Below are positions 24,075-32,608 of a DNA stretch of 64,000 nt, one piece after another. Below the pieces are notes generated by a model that saw nothing but the letters and a program-made list of their open reading frames with translations, was not told where the DNA came from and did not search any database. The stretch lies in contig NZ_QKSD01000005.1 of the NCBI RefSeq assembly GCF_003234085.1, forward strand, positions 62,001 through 126,000, in the 5' to 3' direction. The position numbers and the translations under genes were made by a program. Position 1 is the stretch's first letter. Each line of letters begins with the position of its first letter. The stretch is from Curtobacterium sp. MCPF17_052. GTDB taxonomy: Bacteria > Actinomycetota > Actinomycetes > Actinomycetales > Microbacteriaceae.

Positions 24075-24698
24075 TCAGGGGATGCTGCGGACCGCCTCGA
24101 CGAACGCCCGGATCGCACGCACGTCCTTGACGCCGCGTCCGGACTCGACACCGCTCGACACGTCGACGCCGTCGGGGTCGAGGCGCTGCACGAGACCCGC
24201 GACGTTCTCCGGCGTGAGGCCGCCGGCCAGGATCCACGCCTCGTCGACGGTGCCGGTCAGCGTCGCCGGGTCGACCAGGTGCCCGCTGCCGGGGACGGCC
24301 GCGTCGAGCAGCAGCAGGTCGTGGTCGAACGCGGTGCGCTGTTCCGCGGTCTCGGCCAGGTAGTCAGCGGCAGCGAGGGCGCGGATCGTGAAGAAGCCGG
24401 CGTCGCGGGCGCGGGCGAAGTCCGACGCGGACTCGCGGCCGTGCAGCTGCAGGGTGGTGAGCCCGACGGCCGAGGCGATGCCGACCACCTCGTCGATCGG
24501 CTGGTCACGGAACACCCCGACGGCGTCGACGCCGTCCGGCAGGCGCTCGGCGAGCTCCTTCGCGGTGTCGGCGGTGACGGTGCGGGGGCTGCCGGCGGCG
24601 AAGACGAACCCGACGGCGTCCGCCCCGGCCTCGACGGCGGCGTCGACCGTCTCCGGGGTGGAGAGGCCGCAGATCTTGATCCATCGCTGGTCGCTCAT
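24075..24698 (-). CDS. trpF: Phosphoribosylanthranilate isomerase
   Basis: This 207-residue TIM-barrel enzyme performs the third step from chorismate to tryptophan (Amadori rearrangement). Motifs: WIKICGLSTPE (catalytic Cys), AVGFVFAAGSPRTV, TLQLHGRES, ILAGGLTPENV and GVDVSSGVESGRGVKD with the catalytic Asp. No other trp gene is near. The ATG at 24698 comes six bases after a CAGGAT box, so the mRNA may be leaderless. Confidence 0.92.
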   Translation of the reverse strand: MSDQRWIKICGLSTPETVDAAVEAGADAVGFVFAAGSPRTVTADTAKELAERLPDGVDAVGVFRDQPIDEVVGIASAVGLTTLQLHGRESASDFARARDAGFFTIRALAAADYLAETAEQRTAFDHDLLLLDAAVPGSGHLVDPATLTGTVDEAWILAGGLTPENVAGLVQRLDPDGVDVSSGVESGRGVKDVRAIRAFVEAVRSIP

Positions 24699-24759
24699 GC
24701 ACCCATCCTGCCTGATCGGCCGCGGCGAGCAGCCAGTGGGGGGCGGCTCGTGCTCCCGC

Positions 24760-25815
24760 TCAGTGCAGCACGCCGACGACGTAACTGCCGACGCAGGCCG
24801 CCGCGACCGCCAGCGCGGTGGCCGACGCGGCCAGCACGTTCCGTCGACGCCAGCGCCGGACCACGTCGAACGTGCCGCGCCGGGCGTGCCGGTGGGCGGC
24901 CCGGTGCATGCGGTGCTCCTTGCGGCGGACCTCCCGGTCGGGTCCCAGCGGCACCGGACCGGTGACCTGCGTCGACCCGCCGCGCAGGGCACGGGCGACC
25001 GCGACCGCCGTGGGCCGGCGTGCCGGGTCCCGTGCGGTCATCAGGGTGAGCAGTTCCCGCCACTCGGAGGCGACGGTGTCGGGGACCTGCGGGTCGCGGC
25101 GGAGCCGGGCGAGGGCTGCCTCGATGACGGTGCCGGAGTACTCCTGCACGCCCGTCAGCGACTCGAGCAGCACCAGGCCGAGCGAGTAGACGTCGGTGGC
25201 GTAGCTGATGGGCTCGCCGGCGACCTGCTCCGGCGACAGGTACGCGGCGGTGCCGATGATCGTGCCGTCGTTGGTCAGCCGGGAGCCGTCGACGAAGTGC
25301 GCGACGCCGAAGTCGGTGAGCTTGACGGTCCGGACGAACCCGGACGCACCCTCGTCGCTCAGCAGGATGTTCGCGGGCTTGACGTCCCGGTGCACGATCC
25401 CGCGGGAGTGCACGTAGGCCAGTGCATCGGCGAGCTGCGCCCCGAGGTCCGCGACCTCGTAGTTGTGCAGCGGGCCCTCGGCCAGGCGGCGCAGCAGGGT
25501 GGCGTCCGCGATGAGCTCCATCACGATGAAGCGGTGCGGGCCGTCCTCGAAGTCGTGGGTGCCGGCGTCGTAGAGCGGGATGAGGCCCGGGTGCGAGAGC
25601 ATGCTGAGCAGGCGGATCTCGCGCTCCTGGCGGACCCGGTCGGCGGTGGTCATGCGCTCCGGCGTCGCGAACATCTTCACGGCGACGGCGCGGTAGGTGT
25701 GCTCGTCACGTGCCTCGTACACCGAGCCCATGCCGCCCGTGCCGATCAGTTTCACGAGGCGGTACCGTCCTGCCAGAACGGTGTCCGCTCGCGCGGTGTC
25801 GGTGGCCAAGCTCAT
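24760..25815 (-). CDS. Membrane-anchored Ser/Thr protein kinase
   Basis: This 351-residue PknB-type kinase has LIGTGGMGSVYEA (glycine loop, 24-36), AVAVKMF (Lys47), HRDVKPAN (141-148), DFG (167-169) and GTAAYLSPEQ (activation segment end). The kinase domain spans 18-285; a basic juxtamembrane region follows, then one membrane helix close to the C-terminus (about 330-350), leaving only a few residues outside. There are no PASTA repeats, so it does not sense wall fragments like PknB. The ATG at 25815 is preceded by an AGGATCG site. It is a lone gene; no phosphatase or FHA partner is adjacent. Confidence 0.9.
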   Translation of the reverse strand: MSLATDTARADTVLAGRYRLVKLIGTGGMGSVYEARDEHTYRAVAVKMFATPERMTTADRVRQEREIRLLSMLSHPGLIPLYDAGTHDFEDGPHRFIVMELIADATLLRRLAEGPLHNYEVADLGAQLADALAYVHSRGIVHRDVKPANILLSDEGASGFVRTVKLTDFGVAHFVDGSRLTNDGTIIGTAAYLSPEQVAGEPISYATDVYSLGLVLLESLTGVQEYSGTVIEAALARLRRDPQVPDTVASEWRELLTLMTARDPARRPTAVAVARALRGGSTQVTGPVPLGPDREVRRKEHRMHRAAHRHARRGTFDVVRRWRRRNVLAASATALAVAAACVGSYVVGVLH

Positions 25816-26035
25816 GCGTTCGTCGATCCTTCGGGAGTCCGGATCCGCGTCGGTCCTCGCGGTGTGACTCCTCGGCAACGGTACGCGCGGCCCCGTCGAT
25901 CCGAGGCTCGGTTACCCGAATGTGACCCGTCCTCGGGGCACAACTGCGCATCAGGGATGGTGCCAGCGTCCTGTGGAGCGGCCCGGGTACCGTCCGGGTC
26001 CCGGACAGCCGGTCCGGACGAGGCGGGAGGCCGAC

Positions 26036-26233
26036 ATGCGCAAGGGCGACGAAGTGCACTGGAACACGTCCCAGGGCACGACGACGGGCAAGCTCGTCGA
26101 GAAGAAGACCGCGGACTTCGAGTTCGACGGGCAGGCCTTCAAGCCGACCGACGACGACCCGTACTGGATCATCGAGTCCGAGAAGTCCGGCAAGAAGGCG
26201 GCCCACAAGGAGTCGGCGCTCACGAAGGCCTAG
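26036..26233 (+). CDS. DUF2945 / hypervirulence-associated TUDOR-like protein
   Basis: This 65-residue protein (RKGDEVHWNTSQGTTTGKLV at the start, WIIESEKSGKKAAHKESALT at the end) matches the DUF2945 pattern: a small SH3/TUDOR-like beta barrel with conserved GDEVHWNTSQG. A strong GGGAGG site supports the ATG at 26036. The function of this family is not known. It ends 20 bp from the convergent DedA gene. Confidence 0.85.
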   Translation: MRKGDEVHWNTSQGTTTGKLVEKKTADFEFDGQAFKPTDDDPYWIIESEKSGKKAAHKESALTKA

Positions 26234-26252
26234 GGGCCACCACCCCCGCCGG

Positions 26253-26966
26253 CTACTCCGACGCGGTCGACCGCGCTGCGGCCCGGCCGCGTCGGACCCG
26301 ACGGACGACGAACGCCACCACGATCACGACGACCGCCAGGTACACGGCCCGGTCGATCCACTCGGTGTACGCCTCGACGCGCTCGTACTGGGTGCCGAGG
26401 GCTGCGCCGCCGAGGACCAGGATCGAGTTCCAGAGCCCGCTGCCGAGCACGGTGAACAGGCTGAAGGTGCCGAGGTGCATCCGGTCGGCCCCAGCCGGCA
26501 GCGAGATCAGGCTCCGCACGACCGGCACCAGACGCCCGAAGAACACCGCGCTCTTGCCGTGCCGGTGGAACCAGGACGCCGCCTTCCGGAAGTCGTCCTC
26601 GTCGACGAGCGGCAGCTTGCCGAACCAGCGGACGGTCCGGTCGAAGCCGATCACCGCGCCGAGCCAGTAGAGCACGAGCGCCCCGACGTACGACCCTGCG
26701 GTCGCCAGGACCAGCACGAGCGTCAGGTCCATCCGGCCGGCACCCCCGAGGAACCCGGCCAGCGGCAGGATCACCTCGGACGGGATCGGAGGGAACACCG
26801 TCTCGATGAAGAGCATGAGGGCGACGCCCCACTCCCCCATCGAGTCGATGACCTGCAGGACCAGGCCGGTCAGCCCGCCGATGTCGGGGTCCGGGCCACC
26901 GCCTGACCCGGAGGACGCGGTCGGGACGCCGGCGTGGGCGACGGTCGAGGGCACGGCAGTCGTCAT
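26253..26966 (-). CDS. DedA family membrane protein
   Basis: This 237-residue protein has the DedA/SNARE-associated pattern: FIETVFPPIPSEVILPLAGF (about 53-72), GALVLYWLGAVIGFDRTVR, and FFGRLVPVVRSLISLPAGAD with the essential Arg. It has about five membrane helices. DedA proteins are implicated in undecaprenyl-phosphate or phosphatidylethanolamine flipping and in envelope stability; a flippase role is inferred. The ATG at 26966 is the first in-frame start of the hydrophobic core. No neighbour suggests a specific lipid. Confidence 0.88.
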   Translation of the reverse strand: MTTAVPSTVAHAGVPTASSGSGGGPDPDIGGLTGLVLQVIDSMGEWGVALMLFIETVFPPIPSEVILPLAGFLGGAGRMDLTLVLVLATAGSYVGALVLYWLGAVIGFDRTVRWFGKLPLVDEDDFRKAASWFHRHGKSAVFFGRLVPVVRSLISLPAGADRMHLGTFSLFTVLGSGLWNSILVLGGAALGTQYERVEAYTEWIDRAVYLAVVVIVVAFVVRRVRRGRAAARSTASE

Positions 26967-27123
26967 CCCGTCACCCTGCCTGAGCGGGCTGACAGACTCC
27001 GGTGTACGGCTCGCCCGCGCGACCACTCCCGCCACCCCCGACCGCGGCGACCGCCCAGGCCGCCGCGCCCGCCCCGTCCGCCCAGGCCGCCGCGCCCACC
27101 CAGACCGTCGCGGCGCTGCCCGG

Positions 27124-28353
27124 TCAGGCGACGCCGGCGTGCAGCCCCGCGCCGAGCCCCAGCCGCTCGGCCCGCGCGGTCGCCAGGGACCGCGCCACCG
27201 CTCCCCGCGACACCGCGTCGCGCCCGAGGCCGGACGGCACCACCGCCACCGCCGGGGCGCCCGGGACGCCGAGGCCCGGCAACCGCTCGAGCTCGGCGGC
27301 CAGGGCGGTACAGAACTCCTCACCGTCGGGCAGCACCTCGCCACCGACGACCACGACCTCGGGGTCCACGGCCGCCACGAGCTGCGCGACCCCGGGTGCC
27401 ACGTCCGCGGCGAGCGCACGGACCGCGGCCCGCCCGTCCTCCACGCCCAGTGCGGCGCCGGACCCGCCCGCCAGGGCGCTGCCACCGCGACCACCCGGGG
27501 ACGTCGGGCCCGTGCCGGGACCGGTCCGGGCCTCCAGGGCGCGCGCCGCACCCGGCCACCCGGTCGCGGCGAGTCCGCCGACCTCGCCCGCGGCTCCGTG
27601 GGCTCCCTGCGCGACCGCGCCCCCGACGACCAGTGCCGCGCCGATCTGTCGTCCCATCACCAGGAGCAGGCCGTCGCGGACGCCGTGCAGGCGGCCCCAG
27701 GCGGCCTCGGCGCGGGCCGCTGCCTTGGCGTCGTTCTCGAACACGGTGACCGCGTCGGGGACCAGTGCGGCGATGCGCTCGGTGATGCCCTCGCTCTGCC
27801 ACTCGGGCGCGGCGACCGTGTGCACGATCCGGCCGGTGCGGTCGATGATCGCGGGCACGCAGACGGTCACCGCGAGCAGCCGTCCGGGCGGCAGGGTGCC
27901 GACCAGGCGGTCGACGACCTCGCGGACCGCGGCCACGGCCTGTTCGATCGGCGCCAGGGTGGGGGCGAACTGCTCGGTGCGGGCGACGGGGTCGCCGTGC
28001 AGGTCGGCGAGGACGCCGACGACGGCGTGCAGGCCGAGGTCGATGCCGAGCACCAGTCCGGATCGCGCGTCGATGCGGAAGCGTCGAGCTCGTCGTCCGG
28101 CGCGGTTGGGGGTGGCGACGGCCTTGAGCTCCTCGACCCACCCCTCGGCGACCAGGTCGGTCAGGGCCGCCTCGACGGTGGGCCGCGTCAGACCGACGGC
28201 GGCGACGAGCTCGGTGACCGTCCGGGAGGCCCGCCCCGGGTCCCCGACGTCGGGTCCGGCCCGGAACAACTCGGCCAGGACCGCGCGGGAGTTCATCCTG
28301 CGGAGCAGGGCCGGGGAGCTGCCGATCGTTGACATGCTCGAGTGCGTCGCCAT
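27124..28353 (-). CDS. ROK family transcriptional regulator
   Basis: This 409-residue repressor has an N-terminal winged helix (LVAAVGLTRPTVEAALTDLV at about 48-67) and a C-terminal ROK sugar-kinase-like domain (GLVLGIDLGLHAVVGVLADL; GAHGAAGEVGGLA). The usual CxCGxxGCxE zinc motif of ROK proteins is missing, and Gly/Ala/Pro-rich sequence fills that region. The start at 28353 is seven bases after a TAATGT box and has GGAG upstream. It is divergent from the GH20 gene with only 44 bp between, so it probably represses that gene and itself, sensing a GlcNAc-type sugar. The sugar is inferred from context. Confidence 0.85.
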   Translation of the reverse strand: MATHSSMSTIGSSPALLRRMNSRAVLAELFRAGPDVGDPGRASRTVTELVAAVGLTRPTVEAALTDLVAEGWVEELKAVATPNRAGRRARRFRIDARSGLVLGIDLGLHAVVGVLADLHGDPVARTEQFAPTLAPIEQAVAAVREVVDRLVGTLPPGRLLAVTVCVPAIIDRTGRIVHTVAAPEWQSEGITERIAALVPDAVTVFENDAKAAARAEAAWGRLHGVRDGLLLVMGRQIGAALVVGGAVAQGAHGAAGEVGGLAATGWPGAARALEARTGPGTGPTSPGGRGGSALAGGSGAALGVEDGRAAVRALAADVAPGVAQLVAAVDPEVVVVGGEVLPDGEEFCTALAAELERLPGLGVPGAPAVAVVPSGLGRDAVSRGAVARSLATARAERLGLGAGLHAGVA

Positions 28354-28397
28354 AATCTCCACATTACGAAAGACCGTTGAGGAATGGTGGAACCGAC

Positions 28398-30083
28398 ATG
28401 CTGATCCCCCGACCGCGATCCCGGAACGACTCGTCCGGCACCTTCACCATCGACGAGCGCACGCGCATCAGCGCCGAGCCCGCCACCGAGTCGACCGCAC
28501 AGTACCTGCAGCAGGTGCTCCGAGCCTCCACGCGGCTGCCGCTGTCCGGCGCCGACGACTCCGACGCGCCGGTGATCGCCCTGCGGATCACCGCGACGCC
28601 GGAGGACCTGCCCGCCGGACCGGGCGAGGACCGCGAGGAGTCGTTCCGCCTGACCGTCACGCCGGACGCCGTCACCGTCGAGGGCGGCGGCGCTGCCGGG
28701 GTGTTCTACGGCGTCCAGGCGCTGCTGCAACTGCTGCCCGCCGACGTGTACCGCCGAGGACAGGTCCGCACCGCGGCGTGGACGCTGCCGGCGACCGTCG
28801 TCGAGGACGCTCCCGCGTTCGCCTGGCGCGGCGTCATGCTCGACGTGGCCCGGCACTTCCGCACCAAGGCCGAGGTGCTGCGCGTCATCGACCAGCTCGC
28901 CGCGCACCGGATCAACCGCATGCACTTCCACCTCACCGAGGACCAGGGCTGGCGCATCGAGATCAAGAAGTACCCGCGGCTCACCGAGGTCGGCTCCTGG
29001 CGCCGGGAGTCCCAGGTCGGCGCGCACGTCCCCGACGCCGACGGGGTGCTGCAGGTCGCCGGGTACGACGGCCGTCCGCACGGCGGCTTCTACACGCAGG
29101 ACGACATCCGCGAGATCGTCGCCTACGCCGAGGACCGCTTCGTGACCGTCGTGCCCGAGATCGAGACGCCCGGGCACGTCCGCGCCGCCCTCGCCGCGTA
29201 CCCGGAGCTCGGCGTCCATCCGGAACGTCGGGTCGAGGTCTGGACGGAGTGGGGCGTGGCGCACGACGTCCTCAACGCCGACGACAGCACGGTGCAGTTC
29301 TTCGAGGACGTGTTCGACGAGGTCGTCGCGCTGTTCCCGTCCGCCTACATCGGACTCGGCGGCGACGAGTGCCCGAAGGACCAGTGGGAGGACGACCCGC
29401 GGACGCAGGAGCGCATCCGGCAGCTCGGGCTCGAGGACGAGGAGCAGCTGCAGGCCTGGATCGTCGGACAGCTCGCGGCACACATCGAGTCGCACGGGCG
29501 ACGGGCGTTCGGCTGGGACGAGATCCTCGAGGGCGGCACGCTCTCCCAGTCGGCGACCGTGGTGTCCTGGCGCGGCATGCGCGGAGCGGTCACCGCGGCC
29601 CGTCGCGGGCACGACGTCATCTCCACCCCGGACGACCAGGTGTACCTGGACTACCGGCAGAGCGACCTGCCGAACGAGCCGATCCCGGTGTCGATCGTGC
29701 TCACCGTCGACGACGTCTACGCGTTCGACCCGGTGCCGTCGTCGTTGACCGAGGCCGAGCGGGCGCACGTGATCGGCGGCCAGGCGAACATGTGGACCGA
29801 GCACGTCGACACCGTCCGACGGCTCGACTACCAGCTGTTCCCCCGCGTGGTCGCGCTGTCCGAGGCACTCTGGTCGGCGGACGTCGCCGGGCCGCGGGAC
29901 GTCGCGGACTTCCGGGAGCGCCTGACCGAGCACCTGACCCGCCTCGACGCCCTCGGGGTGGAGTACCGCCACGAGTCCGGGCCGCTGCCGTGGGAGGAGC
30001 GCCCGGGCGTCCCGGGCCGCCCGCACTCCCGCGAGGAGCGCGCCGCCTACATCGACGCGGTCACGGCGAACATCGCGATGTAG
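28398..30083 (+). CDS. Beta-N-acetylhexosaminidase, GH20
   Basis: This 561-residue enzyme removes terminal beta-linked GlcNAc or GalNAc. It has an N-terminal GH20b-like domain (about 10-145) and the GH20 barrel (about 145-495). Marks: FAWRGVMLDVARHF, INRMHFHLTEDQGWRIEIKK, VVPEIETPGH, the catalytic GLGGDECPK (Asp323-Glu324) and RRAFGWDEIL. Mechanism: substrate-assisted, retaining. No signal peptide is visible, so it probably acts in the cytoplasm on imported chitobiose-like or muropeptide sugars. The ATG at 28398 follows a GGTGG site. Divergent from the ROK regulator. Confidence 0.92.
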   Translation: MLIPRPRSRNDSSGTFTIDERTRISAEPATESTAQYLQQVLRASTRLPLSGADDSDAPVIALRITATPEDLPAGPGEDREESFRLTVTPDAVTVEGGGAAGVFYGVQALLQLLPADVYRRGQVRTAAWTLPATVVEDAPAFAWRGVMLDVARHFRTKAEVLRVIDQLAAHRINRMHFHLTEDQGWRIEIKKYPRLTEVGSWRRESQVGAHVPDADGVLQVAGYDGRPHGGFYTQDDIREIVAYAEDRFVTVVPEIETPGHVRAALAAYPELGVHPERRVEVWTEWGVAHDVLNADDSTVQFFEDVFDEVVALFPSAYIGLGGDECPKDQWEDDPRTQERIRQLGLEDEEQLQAWIVGQLAAHIESHGRRAFGWDEILEGGTLSQSATVVSWRGMRGAVTAARRGHDVISTPDDQVYLDYRQSDLPNEPIPVSIVLTVDDVYAFDPVPSSLTEAERAHVIGGQANMWTEHVDTVRRLDYQLFPRVVALSEALWSADVAGPRDVADFRERLTEHLTRLDALGVEYRHESGPLPWEERPGVPGRPHSREERAAYIDAVTANIAM

Positions 30084-30115
30084 TCCGGCTGCCTGCGGGG
30101 CGCGCCCACCGGTGG

Positions 30116-30200
30116 CGACACCCCGCTCACCTCCGCCGAGTGGTCATGAACTGTCGTTCTCGAGCCTCCAGAACGACGCTTCGTGACCACTCGGCGTCAG
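30116..30200. repeat. 85-bp dispersed intergenic element, copy B
   Basis: It begins CGACACCCCGCTCACCTCCG. The left part, CGCCGAGTGGTCATGAA, mirrors the right part, TTCGTGACCACTCGGCG, with one extra base, so it folds into a long hairpin. It matches 21496-21580 over its full length. It sits just upstream of a strong terminator. Confidence 0.78.
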
Positions 30201-30240
30201 CCTCCGGGAGTGTCCCGCCGCTCGTGTCCCCACCAGCACG

Positions 30241-30290
30241 TGACGGACGGGAGGCCCGGTGCCAGCTGGCACCGGGCCTCCCGTCCGTCA
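30241..30290. terminator. Very strong bidirectional terminator
   Basis: A perfect 23-bp stem, 30241-30263 pairing with 30268-30290, with a 4-nt loop (AGCT). It contains GACGGGAGGCCCGGTGCC. It lies between the convergent GH20 and fructose PTS genes. Confidence 0.88.
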
Positions 30291-30300
30291 GGTGGTGCGG

Positions 30301-32484
30301 CTACACCGCGACCGGTGCGCGCTGCCCGACCGTCTCGCCGGCCGAGGCCGCCTGGGCGGCGGCAGCATCCGTCACCGCCGGCGCCCGGCGCACCCACTTC
30401 TTCAGCGCCACGAGGACCAGCGCGGAGACGACCGTCCCGGCCAGGACCGCCACGATGAACATCCCGATGCCACCGATCGCGAAGAAGACGAAGATCCCAC
30501 CGTGGGGCGCCCGCGAGGTGACACCGGCGGCCATCGAGATCGCTCCGGTGACGGCAGCGCCGACCATCGACGCCGGGATGACCCGCAGTGGGTCGGCGGC
30601 GGCGAACGGGATCGCACCCTCGGAGATGAACGAGGCGCCGAGCAGCCACGCGGCCTTGCCGTTCTCGCGCTCGGGCTTGGTGAAGCCGTTGCGGTACAGC
30701 ACGGTCGAGGCGAGCGCCAGGGCGAGCGGCGGGACCATGCCGGCGGCCATCACGGCGGCCATGATCTCGAACGGCACGACGTTGCTGGCGGAACCGGCAC
30801 CGAGTCCGGCGACGGCGAACGCGTAGGCGACCTTGTTGACCGGGCCACCGAGGTCGAAGGCCATCATCAGGCCGAGGATGATCCCGAGCAGCACCGCCGA
30901 GGCTCCGGAGAGCGAGTTGAGGAACTCGGTCAGCTGGGTCATCAGCCAGGCGATCGGCCCGCCGAGCACCAGGAGCATGAGGCCGGAGGCGATGATCGAC
31001 GCGAACAGCGGGATGATCACGACCGGCATCAGCCCACGCAGCCAGCGCCACGTCGGGATGCGACCGATCCAGTAGGCGGCGGCACCGGCGATGAGGCCAC
31101 CGACCAGGCCGCCGAGGAACCCTGCGTTCATGAAGACGGCGATGGACCCGGCGACGAAGCCCGGCGCGATGCCCGGCCGGTCGGCGATCGCGTACGCGAT
31201 GTACCCGGCGAGGGCGGCCACGAGGAACCCGAGCGACACCGAGCCGATCTGGAACGCCGCAGCGCCGAGGTAGTACCCGAGGCCCTGCGCCGGCAGGTCG
31301 AGCAGCGTGGAGTGCTGCAGCGTCCACACGGCGTTGTTGACACCGTCGTCGCCGTGCGTCAGTGCGATGCCGTAGCCGGACAGCAGGAAGCCGAGCGCGA
31401 TGAGGAGCCCGCCGCCCGCGACGAACGGGATCATGTACGAGACGCCGGTGAGCAGCCAGCGCTTCAGCGACTGCCCGAAGTGCTCGTCCTTCGCGGTGCT
31501 GGTACCGGCCTCGGCGGCGGAGCCGGAGACCCGGGCGGCCTTGGGGTCGTCGGCGGCGCGGAGGGCCTCGGCGATCATCGCGTCCGGCTCGTCCACGCCG
31601 CGCTTGACGGGGCCGGACACGAGCGGCTTGCCGGCGAAGCGGCTGCGGTCGCGGACGTCCACGTCGACCGCGAAGACGACGGCGTCGGCGCGGGCGATGA
31701 GGGCCGGGTCGAGCGGCTCCACCTGGGACGACCCCTGCGTCTCGACGTGCATCTCGGCGCCCGCGCGCTGGGCGGCGGCGACCAGGGCGTCGGCGGCCAT
31801 GTAGGTGTGCGCGATGCCGGTCGGGCACGCGGTGACCCCGACGATGACCTTGCGGCGCCCGCCGGTGCCGGAGGTGTCGCTGTCGACGACGTGGGTGTCC
31901 GCGCCGGCCGTGGGGCGGGCCTCCTGGCCGGTGGCGGTGGCGGTGCCGGCCGGGGTACCGGAGGCTCGTCCAGCGGTGCCGACGCCGGCTGCGGCGACCT
32001 CGCCGCTCACCTCGCGGTCGACCAGGTCGACGATGTCCTGCGGTGTCGTCGCGGCGCGGAGGGCGGCCGTGAAGTCGTCGCGGATCAGCGCCCGGGCGAG
32101 GGTGGAGAGGACGGTGAGGTGGTCCTTGTCGGCCCCGTCCGGCACCGCGATCATGAAGACGACGTCGGCGTCGCCGTCCGGTGCACCGAACGGCACCGTC
32201 CGCGCCAGGCGGGTGAACGCCAGCGTCGGAGCGGTGACCGAGGTCGACCGGGCGTGCGGGATGGCGATACCGCCCGGGACGCCGGTACCGACGCTCGCCT
32301 CACGCTTGATGGCGTCGGCGGCGAGGGTGTCGCCGGAGGCGGCTCGACCGGTCGCGGCGATGCGGTCGGCGAGGATGCGGATGACGTCGGACGAGGTGGC
32401 GCCGAGGTCCTCGTCGAGGCCGACGAGGTCGACACCGATCAGGTCGGCGCCGTCGCCGGCGCCGGTGGTGTGCGCAGCGGACAT
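30301..32484 (-). CDS. fruA: PTS fructose transporter subunit IIABC
   Basis: This 727-residue protein imports and phosphorylates fructose to fructose-1-phosphate. It has an IIA domain (1-155; phospho-His77 in IPHARS), an Ala/Gly/Thr-rich linker, an IIB domain (about 210-310; phospho-Cys220 in VTACPTGIAHT) and an IIC membrane domain (about 345-700; LTGVSYMIPFVAGGGLLIAL, and GGPVNKVAYAFAV). The ATG at 32484 has AAGGAG upstream. It is the last gene of fruR-fruK-fruA, 124 bp from fruK. The general PTS proteins EI and HPr are not in this window. Confidence 0.93.
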   Translation of the reverse strand: MSAAHTTGAGDGADLIGVDLVGLDEDLGATSSDVIRILADRIAATGRAASGDTLAADAIKREASVGTGVPGGIAIPHARSTSVTAPTLAFTRLARTVPFGAPDGDADVVFMIAVPDGADKDHLTVLSTLARALIRDDFTAALRAATTPQDIVDLVDREVSGEVAAAGVGTAGRASGTPAGTATATGQEARPTAGADTHVVDSDTSGTGGRRKVIVGVTACPTGIAHTYMAADALVAAAQRAGAEMHVETQGSSQVEPLDPALIARADAVVFAVDVDVRDRSRFAGKPLVSGPVKRGVDEPDAMIAEALRAADDPKAARVSGSAAEAGTSTAKDEHFGQSLKRWLLTGVSYMIPFVAGGGLLIALGFLLSGYGIALTHGDDGVNNAVWTLQHSTLLDLPAQGLGYYLGAAAFQIGSVSLGFLVAALAGYIAYAIADRPGIAPGFVAGSIAVFMNAGFLGGLVGGLIAGAAAYWIGRIPTWRWLRGLMPVVIIPLFASIIASGLMLLVLGGPIAWLMTQLTEFLNSLSGASAVLLGIILGLMMAFDLGGPVNKVAYAFAVAGLGAGSASNVVPFEIMAAVMAAGMVPPLALALASTVLYRNGFTKPERENGKAAWLLGASFISEGAIPFAAADPLRVIPASMVGAAVTGAISMAAGVTSRAPHGGIFVFFAIGGIGMFIVAVLAGTVVSALVLVALKKWVRRAPAVTDAAAAQAASAGETVGQRAPVAV

Positions 32485-32608
32485 GGGTTGCTCCTTCGCA
32501 GGTGGCGCGGTGCGCCGGGCTGTGCTGGTGGGACGAGTGATCGGACCGGACCGGACCGGCCCGGAGGCCGAGGTCGTGGCCGGACCGACGGGACGACGGA
32601 CCGTGTGG

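Noticed and set aside
24760-25815. PknB-type wall-sensing kinase with PASTA repeats
   Set aside because: Only a few residues follow the membrane helix, so no extracellular sensor exists.
28293-30026. 577-codon minus-strand frame opposite GH20
   Set aside because: Shadow frame. The plus-strand reading has clear GH20 catalytic motifs.
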